The notes below the pieces were generated by a model. It saw nothing but the letters and a program-made list of their open reading frames with translations. It searched no databases and was not told the origin of the DNA. From Undaria pinnatifida (taxonomy: Eukaryota; Sar; Phaeophyceae; Laminariales; Alariaceae), in contig JABAKD010000002.1 in NCBI GenBank assembly GCA_012845835.1, positions 20,784,129-20,848,128 on the forward strand: a stretch of DNA of 64,000 bases, read 5' to 3'. The position numbers and the translations under genes are program-made. Position 1 is the first letter of the stretch. Each line of letters begins with the position of its first letter. Below, piece after piece: positions 13,401 to 23,779 of this stretch.

Positions 13401-16400
13401 ACCGAGGCCTGGTGGGCTTGTTTTTAATTCGGCGCGTTTCTCTCCAGTAGAACAGACAGTAACAAACTCTGCCGGCGCCCGGCACGCACGACCGCATCTC
13501 ACGAAAATCACACGCACCAGTTGGAGGGAAAAATAAGAGCGAAAGGGAGGGATCTATGAATCATAGCGTCTCCCAAAAATAACACCACATGTTGATGAAG
13601 AAAAGGAGAGACATGGACGGATCAATTTGCAGTCTCCACTTAAAAGGAGAGATCTACCTTCAGCCCCCACCTACAGCAGTAGTTGCTATTTACCGCTCGC
13701 AAACCTGGTATACAGGTAGTTTTTCGTGCTGCTGTATCACCAAAGGTCACGTACGCGGCTATGATACTCCTTTAAACCACAAGAAGAAGCAACAACAACA
13801 GCAGCAGCAGATTCAACGCCGGATGTGCCGTTGGCAGCGCGCAAAATCATCAAACGCATTTGACAAAAGGACGGACAACCTCTGGGTGTATTTCACTGAC
13901 TGCACGCCGCTGATCAGGGCATCATAGCTTTACGGCAGCCTACAATCAATCGTGCAGCCAACGGAGACGCTGCTGCACAACTAATATGAGAGACGACTAA
14001 ATCTCGACCGATTTCGATTTCGGTTCCGTCCAGTATCTCAGGCCATTTCTTATACAGTCGGATTTGCCAGTTGAAAACAGCCGTTTTCGACTTGAGCCCA
14101 AATCGGGCTTTCTTACGCAGTCGAAAAAGGGCTTTTTCGACTCAATTTTTTTCGACTGAGTTTTCCGACTGAGGGTCAACCGAAAAACTTGACTTTTTCG
14201 ACTGGATCTGTCGGTCAAAAAACTCAGTCGAAAATTTTTACATCTGTTTTTCTAAACCATCGCATCGCTCACCCCACCACAAAACACACACCCACACGCC
14301 CACACACCCATACCAAGTACCACACAGCAGTATCATACAACAGCGCCGACGCTGCCTTGGCCATCACTGCTGTTGCTTCTCGCCACAAGTCAGTGCGGCA
14401 CACTCCTACTAATATTCATAGCTCCGCTCGCCAGCAGCGTGTATCACACGACAGCAGTAGCGCGCGTTATCGATGCCATTTTGCCAACAACGGCTACGCC
14501 TGCTGTAGCTTTGGCGGCTCTCGGCTGAGTGCAACGCCACGAACGTAGCTTTGGCGGCTTTCGGCTTAGCCCAACGCCGCCAACCCGCTTGGACGAAGGT
14601 TCGTCGCGCGTGAAGCACGCGTTGCTCGCTAAGAACGCGCGAAGCACAGAGCTGCCAACCGATTTTCGACTGCCATACAGCAGTACTCCCTCGCACCAAC
14701 CGCCTCTAAGAGCACAAAAACTATAAAATGGACTCGACTGACGATGAGAAGAACGACAGAAGAATCCAGTCGAAAAAAAGTCCAGTCGAAGAGGGCCGTT
14801 TTCGACTGGCGGAATCCGACTGTATAAGAAATGGCCTCAAAGGCCGTCACGCCAGTAAGTATCAAGTGTATTGCCAGTTTAATGCCAGCATACTGGCAGT
14901 ATACTACTGCCAGTACCCCCAGCACCCCGCCACCCCCGCCACCCTACCCTCTGGTAAATATCATGCTTAGTGCTGTAGTACGCCCAAGTACCTCACGAGC
15001 CGCCTCTAAGAGCACAAAAACTATAAAATGGACTCGACTGACGATGAGAAGAACGACAGAAGAATCCAGTCGAAAAAAAGTCCAGTCGAAGAGGGCCGTT
15101 TTCGACTGGCGGAATCCGACTGTATAAGAAATGGCCTCAAAGGCCGTCACGCCAGTAAGTATCAAGTGTATTGCCAGTTTAATGCCAGCATACTGGCAGT
15201 ATACTACTGCCAGTACCCCCAGCACCCCGCCACCCCCGCCACCCTACCCTCTGGTAAATATCATGCTTAGTGCTGTAGTACGCCCAAGTACCTCACGAGC
15301 GTAATGTCGCCAGATAACTGAAAGCGGTCCAGAATCTCACAGGAGGTCAGTAAACGGTAAATGGACTCGTATGCCCAAAGTACTGCTGCTGTACTGGCAC
15401 TGGTACGTTTTGTAAAGTAGGTATTCGTTTTGCTCTACTACTTGCTGTGCCGCCCGCGACAACCATTGCAACTTGCACATTCGCAGCGCTCGAAGCAGCG
15501 ACCCTGTCAACGCATTTTCGACGCTCTCTCGGACGCTGCGGCACCACGTACGCAGAGTTATAAACTGTAAACTGTAAACCGTACACTGACCGGTAGGGCC
15601 GAGAGTTGGCTGGACTTCATGGCTAGTTTTAACTAGTAATAATAGTTGCGGGTGACAAAGTAAGGCAACATATTGACTTTCTCTGGGCTTCACTACAATT
15701 CGAGCTACACACGCGCCAGCTAAATATGGTACAAGTATACAGAACGCCGCAAATTACGAGCCACGAGCCGCCCAGAAGTAGGCCAGGCACGAGCCGCTCA
15801 GAAGCGGGCCATGTAAAAAAACAGAGCCCATTTACAGCACTGCCTTTATGGTAGCTTGTGGTCAACTAATAACTAGTTGGTGACTTCTAGTCAGCCAACT
15901 CACGGCCATACATAATAGTAGACTAGTATAACCCGATACTGGCACACGGGCAGACTAGAGCATACAACACAGGATACAGGGAGCGAACACCATTATTAAT
16001 AGTAAGAAAATAGTAAAGGAGACTATTAGTAGTATAACCTGGTACTGGTTCGTACCCAGGGAGACTATTAATAGAGCATACCAAACAGGACACAGGGAGC
16101 AAACACCATCATTAATAGTAAGCAAAGAAGACTGCTGATCTGTGTTCACAGGTATACAAGCAGTCATAACACCAAGGTACAGGCACCAGGTAATCCTGAG
16201 GTAAACTGGATTCAACGAGTAAACTGGTTGTATAAACTGAAAAGTGAAGACCTTTTGGGTGGCGGAATTTCATTGCTGATTGAGCATACCAGGGTTTTTC
16301 ATACCCGCGAGGTGAAGATGACGTCCTTGAGCTTGATGTTCATCCAACTGTCGCAGTTGTCGAGGCGACCATTGTAGGTGTCGCCGTTCTTAAGCTCCAC

Positions 16401-18546
16401 CAGCATGGGCTGGCCTTGCGCCGTCTTCAGCAGCGAGAGAGGAAGCTGGCGGCGGGGGTGGGGTAGGGCGGGGTCCGGTGGAGTGGGGCATGTGTGTTTT
16501 TTCACATTAAAATGATATTTCCATCAATCTGCAGCTAGCACAGTCAGTGTCCGTGCTGATGCCTCATTCGTAGAGAGACGAGCTCTGTAGTGACAAACTA
16601 CGAGAGAAACAATGCACAAACCAAATACAGTGGCAAAGATAACGAGCACGGGGGCAAAAAACAAAAACATGCAAGCCAGCACATGAAAATAAAAAAATAA
16701 AAAGACGAATAAAAAACTCAAAACAAAAAGGAAAAAACAATTGTGGAAAGAGGTACAGTATCATAAAACAGGACGGCACGAGAAAATGGAAACACAAGGC
16801 GTCACAGACAAGCCAGCAACTAATGGTAGGTTATCCTCGAGCTTGGTACAGGCCAGGTTCGTGAGTTCGAATCCCCCCGAGTGCATGCTCGTATAAATTC
16901 GTGGGGACTTTTTCTTGCGCACAGATTGACTTGCGGAAAGCGCGAGAGCGTGAGCTAGCAACACTCGATGAAAAATCGACGAGCAGTGGGATTGCTGAAC
17001 CCTATGCGCGATAAAAATTAAAGGCGAGAACCGGGGGGAAGAAGGGACGACGCCTGTGACCACGGCTTGTCCAGAGGCTGGAAAGTAGAAGTGTGCGAAA
17101 CAAATAAATAAATAAAAATATCAACACAGCAAAGTGACGCCACCCGACCAACATCTGGGCTATACTTGTAGCATATTGGGTATAGAATGACCCTACTGCT
17201 GTCGCAGTAGGAGCATTGCCGCATGGTCTACGTATGATTTTTTTTTTTTTTTCACACTTCTACTTCCCAGCTTCTGGACAAGCCATGGTCACAGGTGTCG
17301 TCCCTTCTTCCCCCCGGTTCTTGCCTTCGATTTCATCGCGCATAGGGTTCAGCGATCCACTGCTCGTCGATTTTTCATCGAATGCTGCTAACTCACGCTC
17401 TCGCGCTTTCCGCTAGTCAATTTGTGCACAAGAAAAACTCAACGAATTCATACGAGGAGGATGCAGTCGGGGGGACTCGAACACAACCCGAAACTGACCT
17501 CTACCAGGCTCGAGGATAACCTGATATGCCACCGGGGCGATATCACCTGCGTACTGCTGTTTACCGTCGACAGCAATGGTGCCAATACCATCATCTTCGC
17601 CCCCACACCCAATACAGAACGAAGGCCAATAGCTCTCACGTAAGGAACAAAGCAAGCAAACGCGCAGCAGAGCAGATGACGCCACCAACCCGGCAGCCCG
17701 CGTCTGGGGCAGCACCCAAACTGGGTTCCGAATGCAACTACTAGAGGGTTAGGAGCATTGCTGTCTGATTGCGAGCAAAGGTTAACTGCTGTAGTTATTG
17801 TAGGGCCTACCGAGGTAGGGCTAAGTAGGAGATCGCCGGCGCTGCTGCATCAAATTCGTGGGTCAGCATGTCGGCATGCGGCTGCTGTCGTGTTGTGTTT
17901 GTGGTGTATTCTTGGTTGTCCGAGGGCAAGACGAGGGCATGATATGACAGGTTGGACCGAGTTGGGGTTACTCTTCTTGCTGGCGGCAACCAAGAACATC
18001 TGTCGCAGGAAAACAACGGGTACATACGAAGCTAGTTCTATGGTCGCTAGCCTGAGTAGCCTGAGTACGAGTACCTGCACCGCAAATCGCTTCGGTCATT
18101 TGTACCAGAAATAGAGTGCCGTGTACCCGTACCAGGCGTGATCTACTAGGCACGACTGAGTGAGATGCAGGTATGAAGAGGGGGTTTGTTGGTCGAAACG
18201 ACATCAAAATTCCAGATACCTCGCTGCATATGGGGGACGGCATGCCGCCCCGTCTCGTACGGGGGAAGGGATACAATTCGCGCACGAGTGATGCATGGTG
18301 TGCGGAAACTATGATCCCCGCAGCGACTTCGGTACAAATTGTCCCCGGCCGCAAACAGATGGATCCTTCCAAAGGGTTCATCGCAGAGCAACGCTATCGC
18401 AGTGAACCATTTTTGAAAAGGAGCAAGCTCTACGAAAGATGTGCTAGTTCCGCGAGTATCGGGGATTCGAAGTTAAAATCTCGTGGAGTTCGAGCGCAGA
18501 GAAATATGCAAGGATAGAAGGCATCATGCAGCGGGCATCTCACCAT
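7483..18546 (-). CDS. LSM4: U6 snRNA-associated Sm-like protein LSM4
   Basis: LSM4 is a ring subunit of LSM1-7 (cytoplasmic mRNA decapping) and LSM2-8 (U6 snRNA). Exon 2 (16445-16305) encodes [10 protein letters not shown] and the Sm1 motif ([15 protein letters not shown]). Exon 3 (8598-8481) encodes Sm2 ([19 protein letters not shown]). Exon 4 starts at 7931 and gives a long RGG/RGRG tail typical of LSM4. Phases agree: R|D at phase 0, then AAG split 1+2 after GTGAGG. Family members begin M-LPLSLLK, so exon 1 is expected to supply only the ATG. The best candidate is ATG|GTGAGA at 18546-18544; a weaker one (ATG|GTATTG) lies near 17588. The stop used is at 7483, giving about 236 residues against ~140 in animals. 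The last ~70 residues after the RGG block are not family-like, so a further 3' intron (GTGAGG donor near 7705) is possible. Intron 2 is about 7.7 kb. Confidence 0.88.
7570..7690 (+). repeat. GC-rich quasi-palindromic block
   Basis: Repeated GGGGCCCC and CCGTTGGGG words give many self-complementary pairings. It overlaps the doubtful C-terminal extension of LSM4 and could instead be 3' UTR or intron. Confidence 0.5.
7978..8100 (+). repeat. G/T-rich minisatellite
   Basis: Six to seven imperfect copies of GAGTGGGTGGGGTT. It lies in the LSM4 intron between exons 4 and 3. G runs on the plus strand give quadruplex potential. Confidence 0.85.
11122..11270 (+). mobile_element. SINE-like element with poly(C) tail, copy 1
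   Basis: It shares the core CACCTCACGGCGCTTCGCGC, a CCCGACGTGCTCCGTCCCG block and a GAGTAC-plus-C-run end with copies at 27779, 30697 and 31885. This copy lacks the first ~60 bases (5' truncated). It lies in LSM4 intron 2, antisense to the gene. Confidence 0.75.
11607..11690 (+). repeat. Dispersed ~75-bp repeat, first of a pair
   Basis: Sequence around TCACACACAGCATGCAAAG through CACAGCTGGAGTGTATTTTT is repeated at 13035-13115 with few changes and in the same orientation. The ~1.4 kb between them shows no coding capacity. The pair could be remnants of one element family. Confidence 0.7.
12165..12247 (+). repeat. Palindromic 24-bp minisatellite
   Basis: Three full copies and one partial copy of a ~24-bp unit containing GCTGCTGTAAGGACAGCAGC, which is itself an inverted repeat (GCTGCTGT/ACAGCAGC with a short loop). 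Confidence 0.9.
13035..13115 (+). repeat. Dispersed ~75-bp repeat, second of a pair
   Basis: Near-identical to 11607-11690, running through GATCTCACAGCTGGAGTG and an AT-rich end. Confidence 0.7.
14036..14842. mobile_element. Inverted-repeat (MITE-like) element with TTCGACTG words
   Basis: The segment at 14036-14090 (GGCCATTTCTTATACAGTCG, then GTTTTCGACT) is the reverse complement of 14790-14842 with few mismatches. Both arms contain repeated TTCGACTG words. No transposase is visible inside, so a non-autonomous DNA element is the simplest reading. Its right arm was later duplicated (see the 300-bp tandem repeat). Confidence 0.6.
14701..15300 (+). repeat. Exact 300-bp tandem duplication
   Basis: 14701-15000 and 15001-15300 match base for base in every position I compared. 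The unit carries one arm of the inverted-repeat element and a CAGTATACTACTGCCAGTA segment. It is a recent duplication or an assembly artefact. It lies in LSM4 intron 2. Confidence 0.97.
15950..16135 (+). repeat. Two direct copies of a ~120-bp AT-rich unit
   Basis: TAGAGCATACAACACAGGA at 15955 and TAGAGCATACCAAACAGGA at 16073 each lead into CACCATTATTAATAGTAAG or a close variant. It is a diverged tandem duplication in the LSM4 intron. Confidence 0.8.
16826..17120 (+). mobile_element. tRNA-derived SINE, A-tailed, forward copy
   Basis: A tRNA-like head contains the B-box-like word GTTCGAATCCC at about 16865, followed by a unique body and an A-rich end (AAATAAATAAATAAAAAT) near 17101-17120. The reverse-orientation sister is at 17238-17535. 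It lies in LSM4 intron 1. Confidence 0.75.
17238..17535 (-). mobile_element. tRNA-derived SINE, A-tailed, reverse copy
   Basis: Read on the minus strand it gives an A-box-like TGGCATATCAGG, a B-box-like GTTCGAGTCCC, the same body as the forward copy and a poly(A) tail (the T run at about 17238-17252). The two copies are tail to tail, forming a ~280-bp-arm inverted repeat. Confidence 0.75.
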
Positions 18547-18660
18547 GTTGTATGCAGCCGAAGAGCCAGCGTGGTGTGTGTGGGTCGATCTCCAGTGTTC
18601 GCTTTGCGCACCAATCCACACCGCACAGCGGGGTTACGTATAGGAGAATCGGAGGCGTTC

Positions 18661-18670
18661 TATAAAAGGG
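18661..18670 (+). promoter_or_regulatory. TATA box in a divergent intergenic space
   Basis: TATAAAAGGG lies 117 bases before the ATG at 18787 and in the ~240-bp gap between that ATG and the candidate LSM4 start at 18546. Position and sequence fit a core promoter for the plus-strand gene. Confidence 0.6.
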
Positions 18671-18786
18671 CTGGAATCGCCTGTCCGCTCACAGCTCACA
18701 GCAGGCAGCAAGGTTCAGCCGCAGCCACAGCAGGAAGTGGCCGTAGGAGATACTAGCAAGAGCTGGTATCTACTGAAAGGGGTATC

Positions 18787-18965
18787 ATGAGGTCCAATAC
18801 GGGGCGACGGCCTCGGGGAGCCTCGAAGGTTAACAAGCCCAAGCATCCGTGGCTCGTCTTCTGCTTCTTTGGGGTGGGTTTATTGATCGTGTCGTCGTTG
18901 TTTTCGTTGGGACCTCAAGACATGACCTCGAGTAGCATTTGCTCCGACGCCGATCCGAACTCTTG
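18787..18965 (+). CDS. Probable first exon of a type II membrane protein
   Basis: The ATG at 18787 opens a basic N-terminus (MRSNTGRRPRGASKVNKPKH) followed at about residues 21-41 by one hydrophobic segment (WLVFCFFGVGLLIVSSLFSL), the pattern of a type II signal anchor as in Golgi glycosyltransferases. A TATA box stands 117 bases upstream. The exon probably ends at a GTACCG donor after 18965, leaving phase 2; the frame otherwise stops at 19044. I could not connect it securely. A possible internal exon (about 19453-19590, followed by GTAAGC) does not match in phase. It could conceivably be the missing anchor exon of the GlcNAc-transferase at 28.5 kb. The function is not assigned. Confidence 0.45.
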
Positions 18966-19692
18966 GTACCGCTTATCGCTACCCAGCGCAACACTAATGT
19001 TGCGCGGCACATCATCAGCCAGAGTCCGTCATCATCGGCAGTAATTTGTACGCAGAGTGCCAGCAATTCTGTCGGCGGAGCTTCTTGTTTTTTTGTTTTT
19101 TTTGTCTACCAAACAAAGGTACCTACGAGTACAGAGTACGCCCAAACGTACAGATTGTTCTGAATCTTTTGTACCGGGAGCAGTATAGGGGCAAGTGTAC
19201 TCGTATTATCCGAGAGCTCCACGTTTTACGATACTGGTAGATACTAGCTACGAGCGTACCGTACGTAGGATAAGCAAGGATGCACGGCGTTGTGGGGTGC
19301 AAGGTGGTAGCTACGACTAGACTATACTATTGATACATTAGTGCACAGGTACTCGTATTATATCTATAGCAGCTTGTCATACACCCGTACCACGAGTACG
19401 TCGAGCTCTCAAGACGATTTGGGGTGAAATTCCCCCGGCTTGGCCCCGACGAAGTCGCTCGTCGACGATGAACTCTCGAGGTCACGTCCCAAGTCCCAAC
19501 TCATCCTCGTGCAGCCACAATGCGAGCATGTGCTGAGGTCCCCGCTCACGTCCAACGGGCAGAGTTACGAAAGAGTTGGCGGGGCCAATGCCGTAAGCCT
19601 ACCCCCAGCCCCAGCCCCCGGAAATCGTCGTATTAATAGTATCTGAGAATCTCTCGTCATCTCTGACCTCTGATTTGCTACGATCGTATACT

Positions 19693-19931
19693 ATAAGGGT
19701 CGTTCCTAACGAACGCAAAAATATCACGAACATCCTGACAAAATGTTACGATTCCTGACAATTTAATACTGAAATATCAGGTTTTCAGAGATCCTGACAT
19801 CAATCGTTATGGAAAATGGCAAAACAATTGCAAAAGTCCGAATTCCTGATAAATATCACGTTTCGCGAAAATGTCACGTCATTTTCTCACGATTCCTGAC
19901 AGTTTTTGTGTTGACTAGGAAGGGCCCTATT
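19693..19931. mobile_element. MITE with ~18-bp terminal inverted repeats
   Basis: The left end TATAAGGGTCGTTCCTAACG is matched in reverse by the right end TGACTAGGAAGGGCCCTATT. The ~200-bp interior is AT-rich with repeated ATTCCTGACA words and no coding capacity. Confidence 0.6.
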
Positions 19932-19949
19932 ACTGCTGTTAGGCCAATT

Positions 19950-20297
19950 CTTATAATTGCTCATCGAAATCGAAAATGAGATGATTTTCGTTTTTCGGAT
20001 CGCAGAACCAGACGGGCAGCACGGACCGATAAAAGTACCGGTACCAATTCGATGCGGCTGGCGTAAGGTTTCCCTGGCTGCTGGCGGGCCTGATGTTGGA
20101 CCTTTCGTTTCTTCTTGGGCTATAGTCTGCAAATGTGTCATCAGCTGCTCCCAAACGTTATTTTCCCAGCAACCGCTGCTGCTTACAACGTCAGCAGATT
20201 CGTGTCGTACTTGGTATTAATTTTTCACAGCTATACCACAGCGCCGTCGCCGAAGTTTCCAACGCCGGCCCTCCCGCGCCGCCGCCGCAGCGCCAGC

Positions 20298-20335
<38 letters not shown>

Positions 20336-21330
20336 ACTACTGCGTGCCCTGGTATGATTCTAAAAATATAATATCAGCTGCCTGTGGTCATGACCTCGCC
20401 TGGTCAGTGCCAGTCAGTGCTGTGTGTGCTCCTCCTCCTGCCGGATAGCCGCTGCTGCAGACACTGCTGCTGCTGGGCCGCAAGTCCTTGCTGGGCTATC
20501 GCCCGCCTCTGCGCCCGCCGCCGCCGGCGCTGCTGCTGCTGTGTGTTGCTGCTGCTGGCGCTGCTCTCACTCTCTTGTGTGCATGTTCCTAAAGTGTGCT
20601 CTGTTTGTTATGCTGATCTATGCCGTGCGTGGATTTTTCACAACTCTCATGTTTCCCATTCTGAGCCCTATAGGTTTCTTTGCGTGCCATAGCTGTGTAG
20701 AGTGCCAGATGACTCTGTGGATCTGTGCAGTTTTTAGCATTTTTTCCGCCTTTTTGTGTTTTTTTATATATCCATGTACCACGCAGCTTGCAAAGTTGAG
20801 TTGCAATCATTCAATCGGTGGTACTCACAGATGACGTTTTCCGATTTTTTTATAAAATCATGTTTTTTTTTGTGTAGTGTAGCTGCTGTGCTGCTGCTGC
20901 TGCTGCTGCTGCTGCCGCTGGTGTCTCCTGTGAGTACGTTTCTAAAAATCGGCTGTCTGTGGTCTTGAGCTCGCCGAGCCAGTGTGTGTGCCGCCCCCCC
21001 CTGCCAGATGGCTGCTGCTGTAGACACTACTGCTGCCGTGCCGCAATTCCTCGATGGGGCATCGGCGGCCGCCTCTGCCTCCACCGCTGCTGCTGTTATA
21101 TACAAGGTATAATAGATGAAAATCATCAGCCTTGCGTCACCCCGCCTCCGAAGGTTCACGGGCAGAACGGACCGATGACCCCTACCATGTACATGGCGTT
21201 TACGTGGTAGGTCATCTCTTGGAATATACAGCGTATCCGAATTCGAAAATGAGACGGGTGTTCGGGTCGCAGAACCAGACGGGCAGAATCAAATCGACAA
21301 CCCATGTAATAAATCCGAATATATTGCAGA
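19950..21330. other. CTG/CAG-rich stretch with transposon-related fragments
   Basis: No host gene is supported. (CTG)n runs occur at about 20297-20332 and 20883-20918. Segments around GCAGAACCAGACGGGCAG at about 20004 and 21269 are related to each other and both precede CTG-rich stretches, suggesting two copies of one decayed element. Confidence 0.5.
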
Positions 21331-21359
21331 TTGTGCTTTCGACAATGCTCTCGTGAAAT

Positions 21360-22810
21360 AATCAACATCGACAATTGCTCGACTACGTACTCGCACATAT
21401 GAGTTCGCCGCACCAGAGCATCTCAGCGCACGCAGATGACACTTTGTAGGTGGGGCGAGGGAAAACTCGCCGTGCGCACATCACACGTGGAGGGTTGTCT
21501 TCTCCCTCGCTCCCGTCGATCTCGTGCATGAACAACGATATGTTGCAGACGTAGGCTGTCCTCGCCCTCGACGACAAAACGAGTAGTGTGCGCTTTGCGT
21601 TTGGCGAATGCTGCAATCGCGACTGCGCGGAGAGTGGCAAGGCTCTTGTAGTCGTCACCATCACTATCCGATCCCATGAGGTCGTGGTGAGGCCCGAGGT
21701 GTGTGCCAGTGGGTAACGGTACACAGCAGCAGCAGCACGAGTACGCCCATTAGACGTGTTGCTTGCTCAGCAGATAGATAAACATCTGATGCGTGTCGTG
21801 TGTCTTGTATTTCTGCTGCTGTTTTCGGCTTGTGACCACGCTTGTTGCCTCCCATGACGTGTGGAAACCGAAACCCGGATGCCATTTTCGGATAGGGTTT
21901 TAACCAAAACAACCCAGTTTCCGGATGGGGGCCGACCCGAAAACGATACCCGATAATATAAGCCTGAAAAAATCACCTTTTTCGGGTCGATGGTATAAGA
22001 TATTCCAACCGGTTTTGATATCCGAAATCGTTAATTTTCGGATCCAGAAACGGTGTTAAAAGATTGGCCTTATCGTGAAACCCGAATTATACAGATTGTA
22101 TTTGGACGGAGTTCTTGCGAAATAGTCAAAACGGCGATTGCTTGGCTATGTACTTGTACGAGTTCACCGCACCAGAGCATCTCAGCGCACACAGATGAAG
22201 CTTTGTAGGTGGGGAGAAGGAAAACACGCCGTGTGCGCTTCAAGCGGGGAGGGTTGTCTTCCTCTCGCTCTCGTCGATCTCGTGCGCCAACAACCACCGC
22301 TGTGGTCGTCCTCGACGACAAGAAGTAAGTGTGATGAACGTTTGTCGAATGCCGCAATCGCGAGGAGAGTGGCAAGGCTCTCGTAGTCGTCACCATCACT
22401 ATCCGATCCGATCGGCTTGTGGTGATGCCCGAGGTGCGTGCTAGTGGGAACACAGCATAAACAGCGCGAAAACACCAATGATATGTTGAGTTACTTGCTC
22501 AGCAGATGCGTCTTCTTGACTCTTCTGCTACTGATGCTTTCTGCTTATTTACGGGCTTGTTGCCTCCCACGACGTATGGAAACCCGTCATGATTCGAATC
22601 CAGACGCCATTTTCGGATGCGATTTTATCCAAAACTGGACTACCATTTCCGGGTGGGGGCCGTCCCTAAACCGATATTCGAAAATGGAAGCCTGAGAAAT
22701 CACCAGTTTGGGGTCTAAAAGAGTTGCAAATCGGTTTGCGATCCGACAACGTTCATTTTCGGATTCAGGAACGGTGTTGTTAGAGATGGCCTTAGTGTTG
22801 AATATCATAT
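21360..22810 (-). mobile_element. Two diverged direct copies of a decayed, once-coding element
   Basis: Copy A (about 21360-22065) and copy B (about 22085-22810) align along most of their length. On the minus strand both encode related peptides: MGSDSDGDDYKSLATL versus GSDSDGDDYESLATL, and ASFPSPHLQSVICVR versus ACFPSPHLQSFICVR. Both also share non-coding words such as GCCATTTTCGGAT. Frames are broken in both. The layout hints at the N-terminus of a PIF/Harbinger-type transposon protein, but that family call is weak. Confidence 0.5.
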
Positions 22811-23410
22811 CGAAGGTTTCGATGTATCAAAATATCATCGTATGATATCGAACTGTCGATACCAGCTATCTGGTACAAGTGTGCTACTGTATCGTTGATT
22901 CATTCATTGTTTGGTCTTCCTGGGCATCTCTTCCCTCTCCCCCCCCCCCTTTTTTTTCCTCTTGTTTCTATTTTAATGTCAGTTAAACTTTAGAATTTTA
23001 GTTTAATTTTTGTTTAATTTTAGTTTTAATTTTCTTCCTTTCTTCTTCCTTGCACGTAGTCTGGTGTGCTGACTTTCTTGTTGCTGTTGTTGTTCTCACA
23101 TTAACTCGCATAATCAAGTCCGTGGTCACAGGACAGGCTCCAGTCACTCTGGAGCTGAGGAATACCCCAGGGAAAAACACAAACAAAGCAAAGGTGGTAC
23201 ACGCATATATCACAGCTGACGCAATTCATGCCTCCATCAGAAACATGTAAAAGTAAAATCGGGAGTCAGCCTACGATGTGCCAGGTCCATACTGGTGCAT
23301 ACGTCTCACTACTCGCGCCTGGAAAAACCGACTATACCGATTGCCACCCAAGAAAGACTACCACGTATATATTGCACGTAGAACCTATCCCTACGCATAC
23401 GCACGACAGA

Positions 23411-23575
23411 CGCAAGTCAATTAGAAAAAAAGAAACAAAGAAAAGAAAAGATAAACGAAAGAAAATAAAAGACAAGAAAGCGAAAAAACGAAAAAGGAAA
23501 GGAAAGAAAAGAAAAGACGAGAAAAACAAGAAAATCTAGACAAGACAAGGAAACAAGGAAAGGAAAGAGAAAAAC
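23411..23575 (+). repeat. A/G-rich (AAAGA)-type low-complexity tract
   Basis: Purine-rich on the plus strand, mostly AAAGA and AAAAG words. The Lys/Arg-rich and Phe/Leu-rich reading frames across it are compositional. Confidence 0.85.
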
Positions 23576-23779
23576 ATGTCACACTAGCAGACCCTAGGAA
23601 CTTACTAAAGACGGCATTGGGCTCATGGAGGGTATCAATTGCATCATCAATGGCACTGGGGAGAGAACGCAACATGGCGAAGAAGTCAGGGCGGTCTTAC
23701 GCTATCTTGTGACGGCCATTGAAAGGCCCACAAATTTCAAGACGATGATGGCCAGACCCAGACTTGAGTCTCTTGGGCA

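Noticed and set aside
14701-15300. LTR pair of a retrotransposon
   Set aside because: The identical units are immediately adjacent with no internal region, so this is a tandem duplication.
18173-18517. 114-aa plus-strand frame with an ATG
   Set aside because: It overlaps the candidate first intron of LSM4, has no recognised family, and no splice partner or promoter was found.
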